11,939 bases of DNA from Lachnospiraceae bacterium (GTDB taxonomy: Bacteria > Bacillota > Clostridia > Lachnospirales > Lachnospiraceae): assembly GCA_017958465.1 (NCBI GenBank), contig JAGDCQ010000019.1, positions 1 to 11,939 on the forward strand, in the 5' to 3' direction. This document shows, one piece after another, positions 6,558 to 11,939 of the stretch (position 1 is its first letter; each line of letters starts with the position of its first letter). The translations under genes and the position numbers were made by a program. The notes under the pieces were generated by a model. It was given only the letters and a program-made list of their open reading frames with translations. It had not been told where the DNA came from and ran no database searches.

Positions 6558-7463
6558 TCACATGCAGCTTTCAAGGAAAGCTATCTGGTCCCTGTTTGCG
6601 CGCTCTCCCTCGGGAAGACGCATATTGCAATGGAAAACGTGGGCGATCTCCTTTTCCTCTTTCGAGCCGTAGATACGCCCCTCGGCGCGTACGCCTTTTT
6701 CCTTGAGAAGCTTTACAAAAGGCTCGCAGGCATCAAAGAGGAAATCGTTCCAGGCAGTAAACACAAAAGCCGGAGGATAGTCGGAAGTAATATAAGAAAG
6801 TACATCCGTGCGGGGATCCGTGAAAAGCTTTTCATCCTTAAGGTAATCCAGGGCCATCTCTTTACCGCCCGGTCTCTTAAGCCTTGCCCTGAAGTCATAC
6901 ATACCGCAGGCAAGGGAAACCCCCTTAAGACATATATTCTCGGGGATATTAAAGCCGAAAAGCTCTGCGTACTCCCTGTTTGAGCAGATGACAGCAAACT
7001 GGCTCGAAAGCTGGGCTCCGGCGGAATCCCCGGTCAGGAACACGCAGGAAGGATCAAGGCCGTACTTTTCGTAATTCTCCGAAATCCACAGAAAGACCGC
7101 ATAAGTGTCCTCGAGCGGCGCAGGGAAAGAGTTTTCCGGCGCAAGCCTGTAGTTGAAGTTGATCACGGCGAATCCGGACCGGGCAAGATGCATAGTGTAG
7201 AAGCGGTAAAGCTCCTTGTCGCCGTAGAAGTAGCCGCCGCCGTGGATATCGACGATAACGGGAAAGCCCTTCCCCTCTGCACCGGCCTTCTTGCCGTTGT
7301 CCGGCAGGTAAAGGTCCATCAGGTTCCAGTCGCCGTGGGGGCCGTAGCTGATATTTCTGATCTTTTTGATGTCATCGGGCTCGACAAGACCCGCATCGCG
7401 CTTGGCATCGCCTGCTGCCCAGGCATTTCGTGTGTCAATGACTCTTTGTGGTACTCCGTTCAT
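6558..7463 (-). CDS. Alpha/beta hydrolase, HSL-type esterase family
   Basis: A cytosolic carboxylesterase-like enzyme of 301 residues with no signal peptide. The oxyanion-hole motif HGGG is at 74-77. The nucleophile elbow GDSAG (145-149) gives Ser147. Asp240 (AWNDFLFD) and His275 (AHVF) complete the triad. This layout is that of the hormone-sensitive lipase (family IV) branch, which hydrolyses short acyl esters. YRLAPE (105-110) is also typical of the family. The start at ATG 7463 has GGAGG 5 bases upstream. It lies 41 bases after azlD, with no evident terminator between, and 21 bases before the dehydrogenase, so co-transcription with both is likely. The natural substrate cannot be told from sequence. 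Confidence 0.93.
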   Translation of the reverse strand: MNGVPQRVIDTRNAWAAGDAKRDAGLVEPDDIKKIRNISYGPHGDWNLMDLYLPDNGKKAGAEGKGFPVIVDIHGGGYFYGDKELYRFYTMHLARSGFAVINFNYRLAPENSFPAPLEDTYAVFLWISENYEKYGLDPSCVFLTGDSAGAQLSSQFAVICSNREYAELFGFNIPENICLKGVSLACGMYDFRARLKRPGGKEMALDYLKDEKLFTDPRTDVLSYITSDYPPAFVFTAWNDFLFDACEPFVKLLKEKGVRAEGRIYGSKEEKEIAHVFHCNMRLPEGERANRDQIAFLESCM

Positions 7464-7504
7464 CTGATCCTCCGTTTCCTTTTATGAAGCTCTCGCTCCG
7501 TTGC

Positions 7505-7810
7505 TCATCCCAAGGGGATAAAAGATACTATAAAAACTGTGATGCTGGCGGCTAACGCCACTGTGAGGAGGTTTTTGCCCCTTACCGCCAGGATAAAGGC
7601 AACCGCAACACCGGCAATGGCGGCGTGTATGGGGTAGCTGCCGCAAAAGACCGCCGGGAAGGTCATGGCCATAAGGCAGGCGTAGGGTACGTAATAAAGG
7701 AACGACCTGAAAAACCTGTTCTTTATCTTCCCCCTGATCAAGGTAAGTGGCAGCGCCCTTATAAGGTAGGTAACAACCGCCATGACAAGAATGTAGAGAT
7801 ATATGTTCAT
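7505..7810 (-). CDS. azlD: AzlD family branched-chain amino acid transport protein
   Basis: The small membrane partner of AzlC, 101 residues, which matches the family. It has three to four hydrophobic segments (about 3-19, 41-55, 62-78, 82-98). The conserved TYLIRALPL (14-22) and YVPYACLMAMTFPA (40-53) are typical of AzlD. AzlCD pairs export branched-chain amino acids and analogues across the cytoplasmic membrane. The ATG at 7810 directly abuts the azlC stop (7811-7813) with no gap, so the two are probably translationally coupled. The gene continues after 41 bases into the hydrolase gene. Confidence 0.9.
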   Translation of the reverse strand: MNIYLYILVMAVVTYLIRALPLTLIRGKIKNRFFRSFLYYVPYACLMAMTFPAVFCGSYPIHAAIAGVAVAFILAVRGKNLLTVALAASITVFIVSFIPLG

Positions 7811-8554
7811 TTAGCCTGCGTCCTCCTCTTCCTGCTTCACGGGGAAAAACACAGCGCCCGCCGTGGCTGCGGCCACGGTGCATATTGTGATGGCAAGGCC
7901 CTCGGAAACCTCTTTGAGGACCGGAACAAAATAGAACAGGCAGCTTAAGAGCACAGCAAGGAGCGATACTATAAGCACCGGGCGTGACCTTTTTGCAACG
8001 GGGACAACTATCGCGATAAACATGCCGTAAAGCATTACATTCAGCGCAACGCTGATCCTTGTGGGAAGAAGGTTGCCGGCAACTGCGCCAAGGAGCGTGC
8101 CCACCGTCCATCCAACGACCGGCAGGCTCTGAAGCCCCAGCATATAGCGGATGGTAAGGCTCTTCTGGTGGTTCATCGCCACCGCAAAGATCTCGTCCGT
8201 ATTTCCAAAAGCCATGACAAGCCTGTGCCAGAGCTTGGCCTTTTTGTCTATCTTCTGGGAAAGGCTCAGACTCATGAGCGAATACCTTAAGTTGATGATC
8301 AGCTGCGTAAGGATCATCTCGATCAGTGTCCCGGAGGCGGCTATTATGCGCACTCCCGCAAACTCTCCCGCGCTGGTGAGGTTTGTGAGGCTCATGACCG
8401 TCCCCTGGCCCGGCGTGATACCGGCCGCCACCATTGTGATACCGAGGCTGAAGCTTACGGCAAAGTAGCCGAGAGCGATGGGGATCCCGTCCCTGAAGCC
8501 TTTTTTCAGTTCCCTGTTCAATGTTATGCCCTGCTTCCAAGTAGTTTTCAACAT
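7811..8554 (-). CDS. azlC: AzlC family branched-chain amino acid permease
   Basis: The large subunit of the AzlCD exporter, 247 residues from ATG 8554, close to the usual 230-255. It has multiple membrane segments. Typical AzlC stretches are DGIPIALGYFAVSFSLG (22-38), the segment around LRYSLMSLSLS (88-98), and FGNTDEIFAVA (115-125). The start is uncertain. An extended -10 motif (TGCTATATT, 8567-8559) ends only 4 bases before ATG 8554, and AAGG touches the ATG, which would give a leaderless message. An in-frame TTG at 8521 has AGGG 7 bases upstream and would give a 236-residue protein starting at NRELKKGFRDG. It is the first gene of a probable azlC-azlD-hydrolase-dehydrogenase operon and is divergent from the cysteine operon. 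Confidence 0.9.
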   Translation of the reverse strand: MLKTTWKQGITLNRELKKGFRDGIPIALGYFAVSFSLGITMVAAGITPGQGTVMSLTNLTSAGEFAGVRIIAASGTLIEMILTQLIINLRYSLMSLSLSQKIDKKAKLWHRLVMAFGNTDEIFAVAMNHQKSLTIRYMLGLQSLPVVGWTVGTLLGAVAGNLLPTRISVALNVMLYGMFIAIVVPVAKRSRPVLIVSLLAVLLSCLFYFVPVLKEVSEGLAITICTVAAATAGAVFFPVKQEEEDAG

Positions 8555-8556
8555 CC

Positions 8557-8585
8557 TTAATATAGCATAAACACGGCACTTTGAA
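8557..8585 (-). promoter_or_regulatory. Candidate azlC promoter
   Basis: On the minus strand there is a weak TTCAAA (8585-8580) and an extended -10 TGCTATATT (8567-8559); an alternative -10, TATTAA (8562-8557), has 17-base spacing. The predicted start falls at or inside the azlC ATG. Confidence 0.4.
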
Positions 8586-8609
8586 AATAAAATAAAAAAA
8601 ATAAAAAAT
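8583..8609 (+). promoter_or_regulatory. A-rich tract upstream of the cysteine promoter (UP-like element)
   Basis: A nearly pure A/T tract with A-runs lies directly upstream of the -35 box at 8615, in the position of an UP element that contacts the RNA polymerase alpha subunits. It also separates the two divergent promoters. Confidence 0.4.
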
Positions 8610-8628
8610 ACCTATTGACATAGTAGGT
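8610..8628. promoter_or_regulatory. Rrf2-like inverted repeat over the -35 box
   Basis: ACCTATT and AGTAGGT flank five bases; six of the seven arm positions are symmetric. It overlaps the -35 box at 8615-8620, so binding would block transcription. CCTA/TAGG arms remind me of Rrf2-family sites (CymR/IscR type), which control cysteine and Fe-S genes. The family assignment is an inference from pattern and gene context. Confidence 0.4.
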
Positions 8629-8643
8629 GAATAGTGATACACT
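8615..8643 (+). promoter_or_regulatory. Promoter of the cysteine operon
   Basis: TTGACA (8615-8620) is a perfect -35 box, followed by a 17-base spacer and TACACT (8638-8643). Transcription should start near 8650, giving about 25 untranslated bases before the leader peptide start. Confidence 0.85.
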
Positions 8644-8674
8644 TTCCCCAAGTTATTCGAAAGGAGGCGTAAAC

Positions 8675-8806
8675 ATGTTAAGGAATACCGCAACAAAAGC
8701 ATATAACTACATGTGTTGTCGAATGCATATCTCCCGGGCAGTTATAGTGGCCGGGGCGTTCGCATGCCGATCAGAACGCCTCTGTATCGATCTATATCAA
8801 AACTAA
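8675..8806 (+). CDS. Cysteine-containing leader peptide (43 aa)
   Basis: A short reading frame of 43 codons plus TAA with an excellent ribosome site, AAAGGAGG (8660-8667), 7 bases before ATG 8675. The peptide begins MLRNTATKAYNYMCCRMH. It has adjacent Cys codons 14 and 15 (TGT TGT, 8714-8719) and further Cys at 31 and 37. It starts about 25 bases after the predicted transcription start. It lies ahead of metY and cysK, whose products make sulfur amino acids. I infer a sensing peptide for attenuation: ribosomes short of charged tRNA-Cys would stall at the Cys pair and alter folding of the RNA downstream. It is not expected to act as a protein. The C-terminal half overlaps RNA stems, so its sequence may be set by RNA structure. 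I recognise no named family. Confidence 0.72.
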   Translation: MLRNTATKAYNYMCCRMHISRAVIVAGAFACRSERLCIDLYQN

Positions 8807-8856
8807 GATCGTATAAGGTCATTTGCCCGGGAGTTTTCAGAGCCCTCGGGCTTTTT
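8731..8856 (+). promoter_or_regulatory. Candidate cysteine-responsive transcription attenuator
   Basis: The 10-base segment CTCCCGGGCA (8731-8740), inside the leader peptide frame, is exactly complementary to TGCCCGGGAG (8824-8833). The latter also forms the 5' arm of the terminator at 8825-8856, so the two pairings exclude each other. Within the long-range pair lie a 9-pair stem (8753-8761 with 8774-8782, one G-U) and a 6-bp stem (8788-8793 with 8806-8811), giving a three-way junction. A ribosome stalled at the Cys codons (8714-8719) would reach to about 8730 and leave the antiterminator arm free. With ample cysteine, ribosomes would move through and favour the terminator. A competing local pairing (8732-8737 with 8751-8756) could hide the antiterminator arm. 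I see no T-box or SAM-I signature. Confidence 0.68.
8825..8856 (+). terminator. Leader terminator of the cysteine operon
   Basis: GCCCGGG (8825-8831) pairs with CTCGGGC (8845-8851) through seven pairs including one G-U. The loop is 13 bases (some of which can pair further), and TTTTT follows immediately (8852-8856). It lies 68 bases before the metY start, so it would end transcription before the structural genes. Confidence 0.7.
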
Positions 8857-8924
8857 CTATATCAAAAAATCAAAAAACCCTTTCCACTCAAACAAAAAAA
8901 GCATAAAATAAAGGAGATCAAACC

Positions 8925-10205
8925 ATGAGCGATTACAAATTCGAGACACTGCAGTTACACGTAGGACAGGAACAGGCCGACCCCGCAACAGACGCAAGGG
9001 CGGTTCCCATCTACCAGACAACATCTTACGTGTTCCACAACAGCAAGCATGCAGCCGACAGGTTCGGCCTTGCAGACGCCGGCAACATCTACGGAAGACT
9101 TACAAACTCCACTCAGGACGTGCTTGAGAAGAGGCTTGCCGCACTTGAAGGCGGAAGCGCAGCTCTTGCCCTTGCTTCCGGCGCCGCAGCCATCACCTAC
9201 ACCATCGAAGCACTTGCTGCAAACGGCGGCCATATCGTATCACAGAAGACTATCTACGGCGGCAGCTACAACCTCCTCGCCCACACACTTCCGCAATATG
9301 GGATCGAAACTACTTTTGTTGACGCCCATAACCTTTCTGAGGTTGAAGCAGCCATTAAGGATAACACAAGAGCCATCTACCTTGAGACTCTCGGCAACCC
9401 CAACAGTGATATCCCGGACGTAGATGCCATCGCTGAGATCGCTCACAGGCACGGTCTCCCCGTTGTAGTGGACAACACCTTCGGAACACCTTACCTGTTC
9501 AGACCCATCGAGCACGGTGCAGACATTGTGGTACATTCCGCAACGAAATTCATTGGCGGCCACGGCACCACTCTTGGCGGCATTATTGTCGAGTCCGGCA
9601 AGTTTAACTGGAAGGCCAGCGGCAAATATCCCAACATCGCAGATCCCAACCCCAGCTATCACGGTGTTTCCTTCTACGATGCAGTAGGCCCCGCTGCTTT
9701 CGTTACATTCATCCGCGCAATCTTACTCAGGGATACAGGTGCAACCATCGCTCCTTTCAGCGCTTTCCTGCTCCTTCAGGGCGTTGAGACGCTTTCCTTA
9801 AGGCTTGAGCGCCATGCGGAGAACACAAAGAAGGTAGTTGAATTCCTTAAGAACCATCCGAAGGTTGAAAAGGTTAACCATCCGTCCCTGGCAGACCATC
9901 CGGATCACGCACTTTACGAGAAATACTTCCCCAACGGCGGAGCTTCCATCTTCACCTTCGATATCAAAGGCGGTAAAGACGAGGCATGGAGATTCATCGA
10001 TAACCTTGAGATCTTCTCGCTCCTTGCAAACGTTGCGGATGTAAAGAGCCTTGTTATCCACCCTGCTTCCACAACCCACTCACAGCTTTCCGCTGAAGAG
10101 CTTGCTGATCAGGGCATCTACCAGAACACCATCCGTCTTTCCATCGGAACGGAGCATATCGACGATATCATCGCTGACCTTGAGAAGGGTTTTGCGGCTG
10201 TATAA
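8925..10205 (+). CDS. metY: O-acetylhomoserine sulfhydrylase (O-acetylhomoserine aminocarboxypropyltransferase)
   Basis: A cytosolic PLP enzyme of 426 residues, typical for MetY; cystathionine gamma-synthase/lyase relatives are nearer 380-400. The reaction joins O-acetylhomoserine and sulfide to homocysteine, or a methylthiol to methionine. SATKFIGGHG carries the PLP Lys208. Asp183 in VVDNTFGTP binds the PLP ring nitrogen, and Tyr56/Arg58 in YGRLTN supply the phosphate contacts from the neighbouring subunit. The MetY-like inserted region around FNWKASGKYP and the end RLSIGTEHIDDIIADL are family hallmarks. Ribosome site AAAGGAG lies 8 bases before ATG 8925. The gene is first after the attenuator leader, and cysK follows 24 bases later. 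In clostridia such a pair may feed homocysteine and cysteine pools from sulfide. O-acetylserine as the natural substrate cannot be excluded. Confidence 0.95.
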   Translation: MSDYKFETLQLHVGQEQADPATDARAVPIYQTTSYVFHNSKHAADRFGLADAGNIYGRLTNSTQDVLEKRLAALEGGSAALALASGAAAITYTIEALAANGGHIVSQKTIYGGSYNLLAHTLPQYGIETTFVDAHNLSEVEAAIKDNTRAIYLETLGNPNSDIPDVDAIAEIAHRHGLPVVVDNTFGTPYLFRPIEHGADIVVHSATKFIGGHGTTLGGIIVESGKFNWKASGKYPNIADPNPSYHGVSFYDAVGPAAFVTFIRAILLRDTGATIAPFSAFLLLQGVETLSLRLERHAENTKKVVEFLKNHPKVEKVNHPSLADHPDHALYEKYFPNGGASIFTFDIKGGKDEAWRFIDNLEIFSLLANVADVKSLVIHPASTTHSQLSAEELADQGIYQNTIRLSIGTEHIDDIIADLEKGFAAV

Positions 10206-10229
10206 ATAAAAAATAGAGAGGGAACAGTT

Positions 10230-11165
10230 ATGTCAAAGATCTACAAAGGTACTTTAGGACTGATCGGAAATACGCCTCTTGTTGAGGTGGCAAACATCGA
10301 AAAAGAGCTGGGGCTCAAGGCTACCATCCTTGTGAAGCTTGAGTATTTCAACCCGGCAGGCAGTGTAAAGGACCGCATTGCCAAAGCCATGATCGAGGAT
10401 GCCGAGGAGAAAGGGCTTCTTAAAGAGGATTCGGTGATAATCGAGCCTACCTCCGGCAATACCGGTATCGGCCTTGCTTCTATCGCAGCGGCGAAGGGCT
10501 ACCGCATCATCCTCACCATGCCCGAGACAATGAGCGTAGAGAGGCGTAACATCCTTAAAGCATACGGTGCTGAGATCGTCCTCACCGAAGGTTCAAAAGG
10601 AATGAAAGGCGCTATCGCAAAGGCAGACGAGCTGGCAAAGGAGATCCCTAACAGCTTCATCCCCGGACAGTTCGTTAACCCTGCAAACCCTGCCGTTCAC
10701 AAGGCTACAACAGGCCCCGAGATCTGGAATGATACCGACGGAAAAGTGGACATCTTCATCGCAGGCGTTGGTACCGGCGGTACAGTTACAGGCACAGGCG
10801 AATACCTTAAGTCAAAGAATCCCGACATAAAGGTTGTTGCTCTCGAGCCCGAGGATTCGCCCGTTCTTTCCGAAGGAAGGAGCGGTGCTCACAAGATCCA
10901 GGGTATCGGCGCAGGCTTTGTTCCCGATGTTTTGAATACAAAGGTTTATGACGAAGTATACAAGGCATCAAGCGCAAAGGCTTTCGAAACAGCAAAGCTC
11001 CTTGCAAGGAAGGAAGGCATCTCCGTAGGTATTTCTTCAGGCGCTGCGCTTTACGGTGCCATCGAGCTTGCAAAACGCCCTGAGAACGAAGGCAAAGTTA
11101 TAGTTGCCCTTCTTCCCGACAGCGGCGACAGATACTATTCGACTCCTTTATTTACAGAAAGCTAA
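10230..11165 (+). CDS. cysK: Cysteine synthase A (O-acetylserine sulfhydrylase)
   Basis: A cytosolic PLP enzyme of 311 residues that makes cysteine from O-acetylserine and sulfide. The PLP lysine is Lys47 in NPAGSVKDR. The substrate loop TSGNTG is at 74-79 and the phosphate-binding loop GVGTGGT at 179-185. GISSGAA and LPDSGDRYYST near the C-terminus are standard for CysK; the serine of PDSG contacts the PLP ring. Length and the absence of a C-terminal CBS domain fit CysK rather than cystathionine beta-synthase. ATG 10230 has GAGGG 8 bases upstream. The 24-base gap after metY and the terminator at 11204 show a two-gene operon. The serine acetyltransferase gene (cysE), often linked, is not in the window. 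Confidence 0.96.
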   Translation: MSKIYKGTLGLIGNTPLVEVANIEKELGLKATILVKLEYFNPAGSVKDRIAKAMIEDAEEKGLLKEDSVIIEPTSGNTGIGLASIAAAKGYRIILTMPETMSVERRNILKAYGAEIVLTEGSKGMKGAIAKADELAKEIPNSFIPGQFVNPANPAVHKATTGPEIWNDTDGKVDIFIAGVGTGGTVTGTGEYLKSKNPDIKVVALEPEDSPVLSEGRSGAHKIQGIGAGFVPDVLNTKVYDEVYKASSAKAFETAKLLARKEGISVGISSGAALYGAIELAKRPENEGKVIVALLPDSGDRYYSTPLFTES

Positions 11166-11166
11166 A

Positions 11167-11193
11167 GACCTGCAGGACGGCTCCTGCCGGGTC
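11167..11193 (+). other. Hairpin directly after cysK
   Basis: GCAGGA (11172-11177) pairs with TCCTGC (11182-11187) around a CGGC loop. An outer GACC/GGTC pair (11167-11170, 11190-11193) lies across a small internal loop. It starts one base after the cysK stop and ahead of the main terminator. No T-tract follows, so it may protect the 3' end of the message. Confidence 0.45.
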
Positions 11194-11203
11194 AAAGGGT
11201 CAA

Positions 11204-11235
11204 AAAGACAGCGGATCAAACGGTCCGCTGTCTTT
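11204..11235. terminator. Probable bidirectional terminator between cysK and the DUF3990 gene
   Basis: A perfect 12-bp stem, AAAGACAGCGGA (11204-11215) and TCCGCTGTCTTT (11224-11235), has an 8-base loop. The plus strand continues GTTTATC. The minus strand ends the stem in TTTTT. The two flanking genes converge here, so one stem can serve both. Confidence 0.85.
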
Positions 11236-11240
11236 GTTTA

Positions 11241-11792
11241 TCATTCGTATATTTTTTCAAGTTCTGCCGCCACAAGGCGCTGATATTCCTCTTCCTCCGC
11301 TGCCACGGTCTTTCTGTAACCGGCAACCTCGTCGGGAGTAAGCACCCTTGAAGAGAGCCATTTAAGCCTGCTTGCGGCTTTTTCGGTCTTAAGCGTGATC
11401 TGGCGGTATTCCGGCCCTATAAGGAGCAGCTTCATGGCGTCCTTGGGCTGTAGAAAACCGCTTGTCACGATACCGAAAGTATCGTAGATAGTATCATTTG
11501 CGATAGGCCCGATGATAACATCTGCATTAAGCTCATCCGGCTTAAAGCCCCGGTTTGCGTAGATGTATCCAAACCAGTCCTCATTACGTGAAAACCGGCA
11601 GATCAAAAGGCCCTCCGGGTCAAACTCATAGGTGTTCACCACTGTTTCAAGCCCTTTGCGTTCTCTGGCCCAGCGGTTGGCAAACTCCTCATCATCCGTG
11701 AGGTAGAAGCCCTGTCCGAAATCCGCATTCTTGCGCCCATAGTGTACATCCGGCTCTTTTATGGTTTCAAATCCCGCGTGAAAAAGAAGCAA
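11241..11792 (-). CDS. DUF3990 family protein
   Basis: A 183-residue protein of unknown function that matches the DUF3990 pattern: an N-terminal FHAGF (4-8), GRKNADFGQGFYLT (19-32) and an Ala-Asn-Arg-Trp-Ala stretch (38-42). DUF3990 proteins usually begin with Leu-Tyr-His-Gly, and here it is Leu-Phe-His-Ala. The His near the N-terminus and the GFYLT strand recall ADP-ribosyltransferase-like folds. This is family lore and inference, not proof of activity. The C-terminal third is helical and Glu/Lys rich. The start is TTG at 11792, 8 bases after AAGGAGG (11801-11807); no in-frame ATG lies nearby, and an out-of-frame ATG at 11797 leads into a different frame. It follows a flavodoxin-like gene by 27 bases and converges on cysK. 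I find no obvious toxin-antitoxin partner within the window. Confidence 0.8.
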   Translation of the reverse strand: MLLFHAGFETIKEPDVHYGRKNADFGQGFYLTDDEEFANRWARERKGLETVVNTYEFDPEGLLICRFSRNEDWFGYIYANRGFKPDELNADVIIGPIANDTIYDTFGIVTSGFLQPKDAMKLLLIGPEYRQITLKTEKAASRLKWLSSRVLTPDEVAGYRKTVAAEEEEYQRLVAAELEKIYE

Positions 11793-11819
11793 ATCATCAG
11801 CCTCCTTTGTGTGTCAGGT

Positions 11820-11939
11820 TTATTTGTACTGATGTGCAAATTCAACGGCAGCCTTAACATCATCTGCGTTGGGCCTTCCCTTGTGGAGGAACTTGAACTC
11901 TCCTCTGCAGTGGAACTCTTTCTCGTCCATGGCAACGCC
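11820..11939 (-). CDS. Flavodoxin family protein (partial, C-terminus only)
   Basis: Only the last 39 residues and the TAA stop (11820-11822) are inside the window; the start lies beyond the right edge. The tail includes FHCRGEFKFLHKGRPNADD and ends EFAHQYK. The Cys-Arg-Gly-Glu-Phe turn, a Lys-Gly-Arg-Pro-Asn segment and a final helix resemble the C-terminal end of flavodoxin-family proteins, which carry electrons by FMN. The FMN-binding loop itself cannot be seen, so the assignment rests on this short tail. The downstream DUF3990 gene follows after 27 bases and probably shares its transcript. Confidence 0.6.
   Translation of the reverse strand, partial: GVAMDEKEFHCRGEFKFLHKGRPNADDVKAAVEFAHQYK

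Noticed and set aside
7482..8702. A 406-codon minus-strand frame overlapping azlC and azlD
   Set aside because: It is an alternative frame over two clearly recognised genes. Its product is low-complexity, rich in Cys, Arg and His, with no family features.
8644..8924. T-box or SAM riboswitch ahead of metY
   Set aside because: I looked for the T-box GGTGGNACCGCG sequence and SAM-I core motifs and did not find them. The leader peptide and alternative stems explain the region better.
8713..8928. A 71-codon plus-strand frame running through the attenuator into the metY start
   Set aside because: It starts inside the better leader frame, lacks a ribosome site, and ends in a Lys-rich stretch produced by A-runs.
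1..11939. CRISPR arrays, insertion sequences, tRNA or rRNA genes
   Set aside because: I saw no regularly spaced repeats, transposase-like frames, or tRNA/rRNA sequence in the window.

Overview
The window looks like chromosomal DNA from a Gram-positive Clostridia member, most likely a gut or rumen Lachnospiraceae relative. The reasons are strong GGAGG-type ribosome sites, a lipoprotein sugar-binding protein with a CUT1 sugar importer that lacks its own ATPase gene, a GH65 phosphorylase, AzlCD and a DUF3990 protein. G+C is roughly half by eye. The organism call is an inference.

Left part (1-5460, minus strand): a disaccharide uptake and phosphorolysis operon. A consensus promoter (5425-5453), overlapped by AACGTT-centred operators of LacI-family type, drives a lipoprotein solute-binding protein (3781-5268). 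Two CUT1 permeases follow (2781-3674 and 1901-2784), then a GH65 glycoside phosphorylase (start 1818, running off the left edge). The binding protein would capture an alpha-glucoside, the permeases import it (with a shared MsmX-type ATPase coded elsewhere), and GH65 would split it with phosphate to beta-glucose 1-phosphate. The second permease has a one-base frameshift at 2518-2524. Hairpins lie between the binding protein and permeases and before GH65.

Middle (5529-8554, minus strand): a probable four-gene operon. It contains azlC and azlD (branched-chain amino acid exporter), an HSL-type alpha/beta hydrolase and a D-2-hydroxyacid dehydrogenase, and ends in a stem-loop at 5529-5560.

Right part (8610-11235, plus strand): a sulfur assimilation operon, O-acetylhomoserine sulfhydrylase (metY-like) followed by cysteine synthase (cysK). 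It is preceded by a consensus promoter, an Rrf2-like inverted repeat over the -35 box, and a roughly 270-base leader. The leader encodes an unlisted 43-residue peptide with a Cys-Cys codon pair. Just downstream of that pair is a 10-base segment that can pair with the 5' arm of a terminator. This has the architecture of a cysteine-sensing transcription attenuator and is the most interesting item in the window. A strong, probably bidirectional terminator (11204-11235) closes the operon.

Right edge (11241-11939, minus strand): the C-terminal end of a flavodoxin-like protein followed by a DUF3990 protein, convergent with cysK.
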